Source: Aphodosoma sp045631465
GTDB taxonomy: Bacteria; Bacteroidota; Bacteroidia; Bacteroidales; Paludibacteraceae
Assembly (NCBI GenBank): GCA_045631465.1
Contig: JAZQUV010000044.1
Location: 65,569 to 129,568, forward strand
DNA length: 64,000 nucleotides
Reading direction: 5' to 3'
Positions 11,301 to 19,478 of the stretch are shown here, piece after piece. Below the pieces are notes generated by a model, which was not told the origin of the DNA, made no database searches, and was given only the letters and a program-made list of their open reading frames with translations. How positions within the stretch are numbered: position 1 is the stretch's first letter; each line of letters starts with the position of its first letter. The translations under genes were made by a program, and so were the position numbers.

Positions 11301-11409
11301 GTTGCCCATCATCTTTTGAAGTAACAACACCTGTTACTGTCAGTTGTTGTGCAAATCCTAATTGGACCATCATGCACAACACTGCGATGATTAAGGAGAT
11401 TTTTTTCAT
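8320..11409 (-). CDS. SusC/RagA-family TonB-dependent outer-membrane transporter
   Basis: A 1029-residue TonB-dependent transporter. A signal peptide ending at GFAQ (residue ~20) is followed by a carboxypeptidase-regulatory-like domain (residues ~24-95; TVTGVVTSKDDGQPVIGASI), a TonB box region (EEVVVTAMGV), the plug domain (VLNALQGRVAGVNV, then LVVLDGMPL) and a 22-strand type barrel ending in YNVSFQLTF. It imports ligands captured by the SusD partner encoded 13 nt downstream, using energy from TonB/ExbBD. It heads the operon SusC-SusD-lipoprotein-PKD lipoprotein-GHL10. No anti-sigma-interacting STN domain is present. Confidence 0.95.
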   Translation of the reverse strand: MKKISLIIAVLCMMVQLGFAQQLTVTGVVTSKDDGQPVIGASILVKGTTNGTITDFDGNYSISVEKGKTLVVSYVGMKTQEIVVKNAMQNIVLVTDAEVLEEVVVTAMGVVQEKKRLNFAVQNVGSSDLTESKSANVLNALQGRVAGVNVTTGGGSPNSGSQLILRGITSISQNNEPLVVLDGMPLTGGVGDLNPNDIESITVLKGAAASALYGQEAASGVLMITTKQVNAGKLSTSFNASVQFDTPANLINVQQKYLPGSNGFYREQTKNGWGPMVQEGDVLYNNVRNYFKDFGLYHKYDLSLSGGSEKFQALASASFSNNDGIVPNDYLQKVTAMVKATYTPNKYIKAGVNANITYNKSRGAGSISGIYSWPINDDITNYKTESGDIRFLYFTEDKENSPYSPLWSRYMDEGANLSTRTILSGYITATPVKGLNLTARVSMDQNNYSYDGYSVPRFSDTDFVPDSQKTEDLETFLTHPYLTESQVASANQSSFGSYSNSSSLSRLLTANFNASYHVDLPKEFALDVMVGAEVKQRTGLSNSVSGRNFIVPGVYSIANVSEINGTDDVSVTHSKRRWAGVFGEVRADYKGLASLSVTGRWDWTSTLLYEYSPYFYPSITGGVTLSELIPGMTDTKNDWFSYLKLRGNWAMVGKDAPAYLFDRRFGQYPTLPDGGYSYNPSFSTGFNLRPEMSSSWEVGVDVRFFAGRTRLDVAYYSIQTNNQIVTVRVPVTSGYVLQTRNEGSVKNHGVEISLEQDIIKKGDWTWTAAFNLGLNRGVVVDLPDDIDYIAGTQYGDIFPVAYKGESTTGLVGSDYLRTEDGRIICDEKGYPQINPAKGTLIGNREPDFMAGLNTTVRYKGWSLSALFEGRLGGDVVNVTSRGLWSSGMHPAIEHYRGRQVVWDGVVQTGTDANGNPIYEQNTTPIVLDATTISEKYYNVASNFLEDGSYIRLQYVTLGYDFSSLLKKVKGIEGIKLSFTGNNLFLISRYTGSDPQANASVGAAGTGSAGIDNYAVPSTRSYNVSFQLTF

Positions 11410-11521
11410 AAATTAGATTTTTAGTAGCGAGCAAAGACCATCTTAACTCGCATTGTTTATTTTTTTTATAGATTATTATTCACAAACTCTCTTCTCTAAA
11501 CTATCATCTCTAAACTCTAAA

Positions 11522-12334
11522 CTATTTATTATACGCATCTATAGCTGCTTTCACCTCGCCGTGCATCAACAACAAATTCTTCGCTTGGTCATATGGCAAA
11601 CCGAGTTCTTCTACAATCATACGAGTGCCACGGTCAACCAACTTAGCGTTCGACAATTGCATATTCACCATCTTATTGCCTTTAACACGACCCAACTGAA
11701 TCATAGTTGTTGTAGTAATCATGTTGAGAATAAGTTTTTGAGCTGTACCCGATTTCAAGCGTGTACTACCTGTCACAAACTCAGGACCTACAATCGCCTC
11801 AATAGCAATATCTGCCTCTGCTGCGATTGGTGTATCCGGATTACATGAAACCGATGCTGTCAAAATACCATTCTCACGCGCATTACGCATAGCGCCTATA
11901 ACATAAGGTGTAGTACCCGAAGCCGCAATACCCACAACAACATCTTTATCGCAAATATTACGCTCTACCAACTCTTGCCAGCCCTTTTCAAAGTCATCCT
12001 CAGCATTTTCTACTGGATTACGAAGCGCATGTTCGCCACCTGCTATAAGACCAATAACCAATGTGTTAGGCATACCAAATGTAGGCGGAATCTCCGATGC
12101 ATCAAGCACTCCAAGACGTCCACTTGTTCCTGCTCCCATATAGAAAATACGACCACCCTTTTTCATACGTGGAACGATTTCCGAAACCAATTTTTCAATA
12201 GCAGGCAAAGCCTTTTCCACAGCCAAAGGCACCTTTTGGTCCTCTTGATTCATGCTGTGCAACAATTCGCCAATCGACATTTTGTCCAAGTCGTTATAAA
12301 GCGAACTCTTTTCTGTTATCTTCTCAAAAGCCAT
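11522..12334 (-). CDS. murQ: N-acetylmuramic acid 6-phosphate etherase
   Basis: A 270-residue SIS-domain etherase that cleaves the lactyl ether of MurNAc-6-phosphate to GlcNAc-6-phosphate and D-lactate in the cytoplasm. The family signature FYMGAGTSGRLGVLDASE lies at about residues 64-81 and includes the catalytic Glu. GIAASGTTPYVIGA and FVTGSTRLKSGTAQKLILN follow as expected. Length is slightly below the usual ~300. It follows the amino-sugar kinase gene by about 70 nt of micro-repeats. The kinase-etherase pair matches the MurNAc catabolism genes of Tannerella (murK, murQ), pointing to use of peptidoglycan-derived MurNAc. Confidence 0.95.
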   Translation of the reverse strand: MAFEKITEKSSLYNDLDKMSIGELLHSMNQEDQKVPLAVEKALPAIEKLVSEIVPRMKKGGRIFYMGAGTSGRLGVLDASEIPPTFGMPNTLVIGLIAGGEHALRNPVENAEDDFEKGWQELVERNICDKDVVVGIAASGTTPYVIGAMRNARENGILTASVSCNPDTPIAAEADIAIEAIVGPEFVTGSTRLKSGTAQKLILNMITTTTMIQLGRVKGNKMVNMQLSNAKLVDRGTRMIVEELGLPYDQAKNLLLMHGEVKAAIDAYNK

Positions 12335-12341
12335 AATATAT

Positions 12342-12412
12342 CAATTCATAGTTCATAATTCATAATTCATAATTCACAATTCCTCATTCCCAATTCCCCA
12401 TTCCTCATTATC
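12342..12412. repeat. Short-period micro-repeats (ATTCATA / ATTCCTC units)
   Basis: A run of ATTCATA-type units gives way to ATTCCTCATTCC-type units in the murQ-kinase spacer. The ATTCCTC unit recurs at 25905-25934 and inside the mnmA coding region. Confidence 0.6.
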
Positions 12413-13250
12413 TATGATACTCCACAAGCCCCTCAATCGGATTCTGCATCACCTTGCCCAACTTAACCCCACACACCTCAGCAGCCTCTCTCAACTCAGC
12501 ATTAAAATAAAACGCTATCGAACCCACAAAACCAACCTCCAACGCCTTCCATTCATCATATTGCTTAATATTTCTCTCAAAAAATGCCTTAAACGCCTCA
12601 AACAATAAATTATGAATATAAGGATGCTCCCTATGCGCCGACATAAACTTCGTAAACTGAGCCAACCATCTATTTGGGAAAGCCTGTTTATACACCCTAT
12701 CCACAATGCCCAAATATGTCAAACCATACTCCTCTGTCAATGCATCATAAATATCCTGTGGCATCTGCTTCTTCACCCAATCCGAAATCAACAACTTGCC
12801 AAGCACGCCACCCGAACCCTCATCGCCAAGAATATAACCACCAGCATAAACTCCCTTCACCAAATCCTCGCCATCATACACTCCCGAATTCGCACCTGTG
12901 CCAAGAATACATGCAATACCCGACTCTCTGCCCAACAAACCACGCGCTGCGCCCAACATATCCGATGCCACAAAAGCCGTTTTCGATCCAACCACACTCA
13001 TCAACAAACCCTCAAGTACCCTATTTTTCTCAGGATTTGCACAACCTGCACCATAAAAATAAATATTTTCGACACAATTCGCCTCTACTTCTGGCAATAA
13101 ACCATCTTTCAACTGAGCCACAACCTCATCTTCTGTCTGAAAAAAAGGATTAATACCAGCAGTCTCAAACCGTTTAACAATTTGACTATCACGTACCAAG
13201 CACCACGCGGTCTTAGTAGAGCCACTATCCGCAATTAAAATCATTGACAT
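12408..13250 (-). CDS. BadF/BadG-type amino-sugar kinase (GlcNAc or MurNAc kinase)
   Basis: A kinase of the ASKHA fold, 280 residues from the start chosen here. MILIADSGSTKTAWCLV is the phosphate-1 loop, GAGCANPEK and CILGTGANSG are later nucleotide-binding signatures, and GYILGDEGSGG is typical of eukaryote-like GlcNAc kinases and Tannerella MurK. The frame stays open upstream to 13298, but those residues are hydrophobic and atypical; the ATG at 13250 (MSMILIAD) or 13244 fits the family. It would phosphorylate a sugar so that MurQ downstream can act. MurNAc versus GlcNAc specificity cannot be read from sequence; the murQ neighbour favours MurNAc. Confidence 0.85.
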   Translation of the reverse strand: MSMILIADSGSTKTAWCLVRDSQIVKRFETAGINPFFQTEDEVVAQLKDGLLPEVEANCVENIYFYGAGCANPEKNRVLEGLLMSVVGSKTAFVASDMLGAARGLLGRESGIACILGTGANSGVYDGEDLVKGVYAGGYILGDEGSGGVLGKLLISDWVKKQMPQDIYDALTEEYGLTYLGIVDRVYKQAFPNRWLAQFTKFMSAHREHPYIHNLLFEAFKAFFERNIKQYDEWKALEVGFVGSIAFYFNAELREAAEVCGVKLGKVMQNPIEGLVEYHR

Positions 13251-13330
13251 AAAATTACAATTTCTCGCAAAGTAACAAAAAAAAATCCACATAAACAAAT
13301 TTTACTACAACAAAAAATTACTAAATTTAT

Positions 13331-13361
13331 TTTGTCATACAAAAAAAAATATATACCTTTG
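13331..13361 (+). promoter_or_regulatory. Promoter of the NagB-like/PIG-L gene
   Basis: TTTG at 13331-13334 and TACCTTTG at 13354-13361 are separated by 19 nt, an exact match to the Bacteroidota -33/-7 consensus. Predicted transcription starts near 13368, leaving a ~190-nt leader. Confidence 0.7.
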
Positions 13362-13397
13362 CGGTAACCAAATATATACAAAAACACAACAAAAAAA

Positions 13398-13509
13398 TAC
13401 ACACTCTCAGTGTGTACTCAACAAAAATTTTTCCGAATCTTAAATATACTATACAGCAACCTGCAAGCAACCTTCTCCCTAACTTAAAAATACACACTCT
13501 CATTGTGTA
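13398..13509 (+). promoter_or_regulatory. Leader with two near-identical 19-bp palindromes
   Basis: TACACACTCTCAGTGTGTA at 13398-13416 (8-bp arms, 3-nt loop) recurs at 13491-13509 with one base changed. Both lie between the predicted promoter and the ATG at 13557. They could be paired operator sites for a dimeric repressor or mRNA hairpins. Confidence 0.45.
13440..13480. repeat. Dispersed repeat related to 28893-28933
   Basis: TAAATATACTATACAGCAAC and the following CTGCAAGCAACC closely match 28893-28925. Both copies are intergenic. Confidence 0.5.
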
Positions 13510-13556
13510 TTCAATTTTATGTACAGCAAAAATTACGAATAAAAACATATAAAACT

Positions 13557-15545
13557 ATGAAAACAAATCTAAGCTCTCAAATCGTACTTTATCAAGTTCC
13601 TAAAAAGTACTATTCTCCTAATTCCGCATTAGAATTATCTGGAATTTCAAGATTTGAAAAACTCAAAACTCACATCACAACTACAGCTCTAGAAAGTAGC
13701 AAAGTAGTCGCACACGAAATCGCAACTCTAATCCGCCAAAAAGCAAAAGAAAACAAAATGTGCGTTCTCTGCTTCACTAGCGGACGTTCTCCAATACAAG
13801 TATTCGACGAACTTGTACGCCTCCACAACGAAGAAGGCCTAAGTTTCAAAAATGTCATAACATTCAACCTCTTCGAATACTACCCTCTCGACATCAACTT
13901 CGCACAAAGCTGTCTTAATCAAATAAAAAACAACTTTTTCGACAAAGTTGACATCCTTCCCGAAAACATCCACTCTATCGACCCAACCCTCAATCAAGCC
14001 GAAATCTCACAACACTGTGCCGACTACGAACACAAAATCCAAGAGTGCGGCGGTATCGACTACACTGTCCTCGGCATTGGTGGCACTGCCAACATCGGAT
14101 TCAACGAACCTGGGTCTCAAGCTTCTTCATGCACTCGCCTAATCCTTCTCGACCCTCGCTCGCGCAAAGAAGCAATCCACTTCTTCGGTTCAATCGACAA
14201 AGTACCCGCAGGTGCCATCACAATGGGTATCAACACAATACTAAAATCTCGCCAAATATCACTCCTCGCATTTGGCGAACACAAAGCCAACGTAATTAAA
14301 GATATCGTCGAAGGACAAATGAGCGACCAACACCCTGCTTCATTCCTTCAAATGCACACAAACACAACTGTTTATCTCGACATAAACTCGGCTAGTGCTC
14401 TCACACGCATCTCTTGCCCTTGGCTTGTAACTTCGTGCGAATGGAACGACAAACTCACTCGTCGCGCCATCGTATGGCTTTGCCAAAAAACCGGCAAACC
14501 AATCCTCAAACTCACTAACAAAGACTACAACGAAAATGGTCTCAGCGAACTCGTAGCCCTCTATGGTTCAGCCTATAACGTAAACATCAAAATATTCAAC
14601 GACCTCCAACACACCATCACTGGATGGCCTGGCGGAAAACCAAATGCCGACGACTCCAACCGTCCTGAACGTGCATACCCATTCCCTAAACGCGTCATCG
14701 TATTCTCTCCTCACCCCGACGACGACGTAATCTCTATGGGCGGCACTCTCAAACGCCTCGTCGACCAAGGTCACGAAGTTCACGTTTGCTACGAAACATC
14801 TGGCAACATTGCCGTTGGCGACGACGAAATCATCCGTTTCATCGCATTCGTCAAAGGCTTCACCGATATGTTCGACCCTGAAAACAAAGCAATTATCGCT
14901 AAATACGACGAAATTCGCAAATTCCTCCTCGAAGAAAAAGGCGAAAACGACATCGACACATTCGACGTTCGCATGCTCAAAGGTCTTCTCCGCCGTGGCG
15001 AAGCCAAAGCTGCATGCCGTTTTATGGGCGTACGTTCTAAAAACGTACACTTCCTCAACCTCCCATTCTACGAAACTGGCACAATCAAAAAAGGCGACCT
15101 CGGTCGTGCCGATATCGACATCGTAAAAGCTGTAATCGAGGAAGTTAAACCTCACCAAATCTATGTCGCAGGCGACCTTGCCGACCCTCACGGCACTCAC
15201 AAAGTATGCCTCGATGCCGTACTCGCTGCTGTCGACGAAGTGAAAGACGATGCTTGGATGCAAGACTGCCGCATTTGGATGTACCGCGGTGCTTGGATGG
15301 AATGGGAAATCGACCATATCGAAATGGCTGTGCCTCTTTCTCCAGAAGAACTTCGCGCTAAACGCAACGCCATCCTCAAACACCAATCGCAAATGGAAGG
15401 TGCTCCATTCATGGGTGACGACGAACGCCTCTTCTGGCAACGTTCCGAAGACCGCAACAAAGCAACTGCCGACCTCTATTGCCAACTCGGTCTCGCTGCC
15501 TACGAAGCTATCGAAGCCTTCGTGCAATACATTCCTATCAGATAA
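13557..15545 (+). CDS. Glucosamine-6-phosphate deaminase-like domain fused to PIG-L/LmbE deacetylase
   Basis: A 662-residue two-domain protein. The N-terminal ~280 residues follow the NagB fold (FTSGRSPIQVF; GFNEPGSQASSCTR). However, the position of the NagB catalytic Asp-x-His reads GIGGTANIGFNEP, so both catalytic residues are replaced. From about residue 375 a PIG-L/LmbE deacetylase begins, with the metal motif FSPHPDDDVISMGG and later DPHGTH. This is the Bacteroides arrangement typified by the putative deaminase-like protein BT_0258. The deacetylase half looks intact and may act on an N-acetyl amino sugar or conjugate. The frame is open from 13503, but the ATG at 13557 starts the conserved domain. 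It is divergent from the kinase-murQ genes. Confidence 0.88.
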   Translation: MKTNLSSQIVLYQVPKKYYSPNSALELSGISRFEKLKTHITTTALESSKVVAHEIATLIRQKAKENKMCVLCFTSGRSPIQVFDELVRLHNEEGLSFKNVITFNLFEYYPLDINFAQSCLNQIKNNFFDKVDILPENIHSIDPTLNQAEISQHCADYEHKIQECGGIDYTVLGIGGTANIGFNEPGSQASSCTRLILLDPRSRKEAIHFFGSIDKVPAGAITMGINTILKSRQISLLAFGEHKANVIKDIVEGQMSDQHPASFLQMHTNTTVYLDINSASALTRISCPWLVTSCEWNDKLTRRAIVWLCQKTGKPILKLTNKDYNENGLSELVALYGSAYNVNIKIFNDLQHTITGWPGGKPNADDSNRPERAYPFPKRVIVFSPHPDDDVISMGGTLKRLVDQGHEVHVCYETSGNIAVGDDEIIRFIAFVKGFTDMFDPENKAIIAKYDEIRKFLLEEKGENDIDTFDVRMLKGLLRRGEAKAACRFMGVRSKNVHFLNLPFYETGTIKKGDLGRADIDIVKAVIEEVKPHQIYVAGDLADPHGTHKVCLDAVLAAVDEVKDDAWMQDCRIWMYRGAWMEWEIDHIEMAVPLSPEELRAKRNAILKHQSQMEGAPFMGDDERLFWQRSEDRNKATADLYCQLGLAAYEAIEAFVQYIPIR

Positions 15546-15572
15546 TCAACTCTCTGAATAACAACAAAAAAA

Positions 15573-15600
15573 TAGGACGATTAATCTCTTAATCGTCCTA
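15573..15600. terminator. Bidirectional rho-independent terminator
   Basis: Perfect 12-bp arms (15573-15584 and 15589-15600) enclose a 4-nt loop, with an A-run before and a T-run after. It serves both convergent genes. Confidence 0.9.
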
Positions 15601-15620
15601 TTTTTTATTTGTCCAGTTTA

Positions 15621-16589
15621 CTATTTCTTACGCTGAATCGTAAACTCAAGCAAATTAAGCAAAGCCTCTTTTATCTCACTATCTGCAAAAATACTCAATG
15701 CATCCACTGCCTTTTGCCTATATTGTTCCATCTGCTTTTCGGCATACTCAATACCCCCTGTGCGAGCCACAAGCGAACCGATATTATAAAAGAAATCTTC
15801 GGTGAATTGGCGTTTTTTCACCGCATCTAATATCAACGATGCCTCATTTGCATGAATACTCTCAAGTGCATGAATAAGTGGCAACGTAAACTTGCCCTCA
15901 CGAATATCATTCAACGTAGGCTTACCTATCTGAGCATTAGGCGTATAGTCAAAAATATCATCTTTTATCTGGAAGCAAATACCCAAATACTCTGCAAATT
16001 GGCGCAATGCCTCTCGCTGCTCTGCAGTCGCACCCACACTAATTGCAGCCGACTCGGCGCTGATAGTGAACAACACCGCTGTCTTCTTCTTGATAATCTC
16101 GATATAATCATCTTCGGTCGGAATAGAATACGAATGTTGCAACTGAAGCAACTCGCCACGAGTCAATATATTACCCAACAACGCAAGTTGAGTATAAAGC
16201 TCTGGCACTCCTGTTTCGGCAATAAATTGCATCGATTTGCTCAACAAATAATCACCCACAAGCACCGCTGTACGATTGTCAAATAGTGCATTTGCCGATG
16301 GCTGACCACGACGTTCCATTGTATTATCCACCACATCGTCGTGTATAAGACTTGCCGTATGCAACAACTCATATGCCGCCGCCACATTTATGGTTTTATT
16401 GTTCGGTACTGCACACAATTTTGCACAAAGCAACGTAAACACAGGGCGCACCTGCTTGCCTTTTTGCGTGCGCACGTGGTCAAGCACTTTCTTTAGCAAC
16501 TGCTCTTCTGCCGAAAATGCAGAATCTAAAAACTGCTGAAACAAAGCAAATTCAGCAATAATCGGAGCTTTTATCGATTCGTAATTCAT
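15621..16589 (-). CDS. Polyprenyl (probably octaprenyl) diphosphate synthase
   Basis: A 322-residue trans-isoprenyl diphosphate synthase that extends farnesyl diphosphate with IPP, for the menaquinone side chain. The first Asp-rich motif is LIHDDVVDNTMERRG (about residue 83) and the second is QIKDDIFDYTP (about residue 208). GKQVRPVFTLL is the IPP-binding segment. Length fits IspB-type enzymes; chain length is set by residues I cannot assign with certainty. It is the last gene of a birA-uvrB-synthase series (14 nt after uvrB) and ends at the shared bidirectional terminator. Confidence 0.92.
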   Translation of the reverse strand: MNYESIKAPIIAEFALFQQFLDSAFSAEEQLLKKVLDHVRTQKGKQVRPVFTLLCAKLCAVPNNKTINVAAAYELLHTASLIHDDVVDNTMERRGQPSANALFDNRTAVLVGDYLLSKSMQFIAETGVPELYTQLALLGNILTRGELLQLQHSYSIPTEDDYIEIIKKKTAVLFTISAESAAISVGATAEQREALRQFAEYLGICFQIKDDIFDYTPNAQIGKPTLNDIREGKFTLPLIHALESIHANEASLILDAVKKRQFTEDFFYNIGSLVARTGGIEYAEKQMEQYRQKAVDALSIFADSEIKEALLNLLEFTIQRKK

Positions 16590-16603
16590 ATTTTATATTT
16601 TTC

Positions 16604-18658
16604 CTAATTTTCCTTTTTTTCTTCCAACAAATCTTCTAATTGAAGCATTTCATCGCGCCACTGTGCTGCTTCAATAAAGTCTAATCGCTTAGCAGCCTCT
16701 TCCATTCTACGACGTGCATTTTTTATAGACTTTTCAATGTCTTGACAGGTCATATATTGCACTACTGGGTCAGCAGCAATAGATGCTGGTGCCGATGACT
16801 CTACACTATTTATTGCATAACCTTTTGGCGTAGCCGGACGAACCGAAACTTCCGATTCTCCCTTAGTTGGAAGTGGAGAAACAACAGTGCGCGAAGCTAC
16901 TGCCTGTGGTGTTATATTATTATCGGCATTATACTTCAACTGCTTTTCGCGACGACGCATAGTTTCGTCGATAGTCAAGCGCATAGATTTGGTGATTGTA
17001 TCTGCATACAAAATTGCCTTGCCATTAAGGTGACGCGCAGCACGTCCAACAGTCTGAGTAAGCGAACGATGCGAACGAAGAAAACCCTCTTTATCGGCAT
17101 CCAAAATAGCCACCAACGACACTTGTGGCAAATCTAAACCCTCACGCAAAAGGTTAACGCCAATCAATACATCAAACATACCTGCACGCAACTCATCAAG
17201 TATTTTCACCCGATCAAGTGTATCTACCCCAGAGTGTATGTAATTGCAACGCACGCCATTACGCTCAAGATAGAGATTCAACTTCTCAGCAGAATCTTTT
17301 CTCAATGTTGTAACCAAAACTCGTTCATCTTTCTCTACTCTCAAAACTATCTCTTCCATCAAATCGTCAATCTGATTGAGTGTTGGGCGCACTTCAATTA
17401 TAGGGTCCAACAAGCCTGTTGGGCGAATAACTTGTTCTACAATAACACCTTCCGACTTTTGTAATTCATAGTCAGCTGGCGTAGCACTCACATAGATTGC
17501 ACGATTGACCAATGCCTCAAACTCCTCAAACTTCAAAGGTCGATTGTCTAAAGCTGCTTCAAGTCGGAATCCATACTGCACCAAATTCTTCTTGCGCGAG
17601 GCATCTCCGCCATACATAGCTCGTATTTGTGGCACCGTCGCGTGGCTCTCATCAATAATCAACAAAAAGTCATCCGGGAAATAATCCAACAAACAGAATG
17701 GGCGTGAGCCTGGCGGACGATTATCAAAATAACGGCTATAATTCTCAACTCCAGAGCAATAGCCCACCTCTTTTATCATCTCAAGGTCATAATTCACACG
17801 CTCCTCCAATCGTTTTGCTTCATAAGGCTGACCTCGCTCAATAAATCCTTGCACCTCACGCCCAAGGTCGAGAGCTATTTGGTCGATAGCAGCATTGACT
17901 CGCTCTTTGGTAGTTGTAAAGATATTTGCAGGATAGATTTTAAATTCATCAAAACGCTGAAGTGTGTGATTATTCACAAGGTCCAATGTCTCAATCACAT
18001 CGATTTCATCATCCCAAAACACTATTCGCACTATATAATGGGCATATGAAATACAAATATCTATAGTCTCACCTTTCACGCGGAAATTACCACGATTAAG
18101 TTCTATATCATTACGAACATATTGTGCATTAACGAGTTGATGCATCAAATCCTGACGTGAATAACGTTGCCCTACCTTCAATGTAATACAATTTTGGGTG
18201 AAATCGTCAGGATTACCTATACCATAAAGACACGAAACCGACGAAACTATCACCACATCTTTACGCCCTGAGAGCAATGCCGCTGTAGCCGAAAGGCGCA
18301 AACGGTCAATTTCATCATTGATTGCAAGGTCTTTTTCTATGTATGTATCAGACTGAGGAATATACGCTTCAGGCTGATAATAATCGTAATACGAAACAAA
18401 ATACTCCACTGCATTCTCTGGGAAAAAGGCTTTGAATTCACTATAAAGTTGAGCAGCAAGAGTCTTATTATGAGAGAGTATAAGAGTTGGGCGTCCGATA
18501 TTGGCAATTACGTTTGCCATCGTAAAGGTCTTACCCGAGCCCGTAACACCTAGTAATGTTTGAAATGGCACACCACGACGTATACCCTCAGTCAACTCTT
18601 TGATTGCCTGAGGTTGATCGCCCGTAGGAGCATAATTTGATGACAATTTAAAATCCAT
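16604..18658 (-). CDS. uvrB: UvrABC excinuclease subunit B
   Basis: A 684-residue DNA repair helicase-like protein. The Walker A motif is TLLGVTGSGKTFTMAN near residue 36; YYDYYQPEAYIP marks the beta-hairpin that probes damaged DNA; the DEAD-like box is LLIIDESHATVPQ; LREGLDLPQVSLVAILD and QTVGRAARH are helicase motifs V and VI. The UVR motif that binds UvrC is at the C-terminus (residues ~640-680). The linker before it (about 590-635) is longer than in many homologs and rich in Ser, Pro and Ala. It starts one base after the birA stop codon. Confidence 0.98.
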   Translation of the reverse strand: MDFKLSSNYAPTGDQPQAIKELTEGIRRGVPFQTLLGVTGSGKTFTMANVIANIGRPTLILSHNKTLAAQLYSEFKAFFPENAVEYFVSYYDYYQPEAYIPQSDTYIEKDLAINDEIDRLRLSATAALLSGRKDVVIVSSVSCLYGIGNPDDFTQNCITLKVGQRYSRQDLMHQLVNAQYVRNDIELNRGNFRVKGETIDICISYAHYIVRIVFWDDEIDVIETLDLVNNHTLQRFDEFKIYPANIFTTTKERVNAAIDQIALDLGREVQGFIERGQPYEAKRLEERVNYDLEMIKEVGYCSGVENYSRYFDNRPPGSRPFCLLDYFPDDFLLIIDESHATVPQIRAMYGGDASRKKNLVQYGFRLEAALDNRPLKFEEFEALVNRAIYVSATPADYELQKSEGVIVEQVIRPTGLLDPIIEVRPTLNQIDDLMEEIVLRVEKDERVLVTTLRKDSAEKLNLYLERNGVRCNYIHSGVDTLDRVKILDELRAGMFDVLIGVNLLREGLDLPQVSLVAILDADKEGFLRSHRSLTQTVGRAARHLNGKAILYADTITKSMRLTIDETMRRREKQLKYNADNNITPQAVASRTVVSPLPTKGESEVSVRPATPKGYAINSVESSAPASIAADPVVQYMTCQDIEKSIKNARRRMEEAAKRLDFIEAAQWRDEMLQLEDLLEEKKEN

Positions 18659-18659
18659 T

Positions 18660-19409
18660 TTATTTTAGTTCAAATATTACTTCTTTAAATGCAAAAATAC
18701 GTTGCTCGCCAGATTCAAGGCGAAGAGTGAGATGTCCTTGTGGTCCTATATCTTCTATCTCGGCACGAAAATGTTCGCCTTCGGGTGTTGAATAGTTATG
18801 ATAACCTGTGCGTCGATAGAGGTTATTCATATATTCATAATGAAGCGATTGTTTTATATCGTTATTTTGCCAATTATCAGCAAGATAGTCGTAATAATTA
18901 AGTATGTTTTGATATATCTCTGCGAGTATCTCTCCTCGTTCATTGTCGCGCCCATTGAGTTGTTTTAGGCTGACTGGATTTGGAGCGTCGCTCACAAACA
19001 ACTCTTGATTTATATTTATCCCTATGCCAACAATACAAGTGTCGATGGTCGATCCGCACAAAGCATTTTCGATGAGGATACCACATAGTTTTTTATCGCC
19101 TACATAGATATCATTTGGCCATTTTATTGTTATTTTCTGACGAATATAGTCTTGCAATGCATTGATTATTCCAAGTGTAACAAGCTCGGTGATAACGAAT
19201 TGCTCTGCTGCAGGTATGACTATCGGTCTCAACAATAGACTAAAAAGTAGGTTTTTGCCATCTTCGCTCTCCCAGCGATTGGTGGCTTGTCCATGCCCCG
19301 AAGTCTGAAAATCGGCAGATATGCAATAGCCATGAAGCAACTCTTCGACCGACATTCGTCGGCGAAGCTCTGTGCTTGTGGAATCTATAGTGTCTAAATA
19401 TTCTATCAT
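18660..19409 (-). CDS. birA: Biotin-[acetyl-CoA-carboxylase] ligase (catalytic-domain-only BirA)
   Basis: A 249-residue class I biotin protein ligase. It activates biotin with ATP and attaches it to the carboxylase carrier protein. Visible motifs are SADFQTSGHGQATNRWESE (the family GRGR.W loop, here GHGQATNRW), TIKWPNDIYVGDKKLCGILIE and CIVGIGININQ. There is no N-terminal helix-turn-helix, so it should not act as the E. coli-type repressor. It lies between the PBP4-type peptidase gene and uvrB in the same direction. Confidence 0.95.
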   Translation of the reverse strand: MIEYLDTIDSTSTELRRRMSVEELLHGYCISADFQTSGHGQATNRWESEDGKNLLFSLLLRPIVIPAAEQFVITELVTLGIINALQDYIRQKITIKWPNDIYVGDKKLCGILIENALCGSTIDTCIVGIGININQELFVSDAPNPVSLKQLNGRDNERGEILAEIYQNILNYYDYLADNWQNNDIKQSLHYEYMNNLYRRTGYHNYSTPEGEHFRAEIEDIGPQGHLTLRLESGEQRIFAFKEVIFELK

Positions 19410-19435
19410 ACTACTACAAAAAAAATGTCACTCTA

Positions 19436-19454
19436 CTTCGGCATAGGTTGCTTG
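19436..19454 (+). repeat. 19-nt dispersed repeat, copy 2
   Basis: Identical to 1029-1047; lies in the spacer between birA and the PBP4-type peptidase gene. Confidence 0.5.
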
Positions 19455-19478
19455 CACCTTGCTGTTGGCTAAGGCTCG

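Noticed and set aside
12612..13153. Two overlapping plus-strand frames of ~160 codons
   Set aside because: Antisense to the conserved BadF-type kinase; both lack domains and plausible starts.
14568..15527. Long open frame on the minus strand opposite the NagB-like/PIG-L gene (319 codons)
   Set aside because: It is antisense to a well-conserved deacetylase, and its composition (many Val, Phe, Ala, Glu) reflects codon bias of the plus-strand gene. No domain or start signal.
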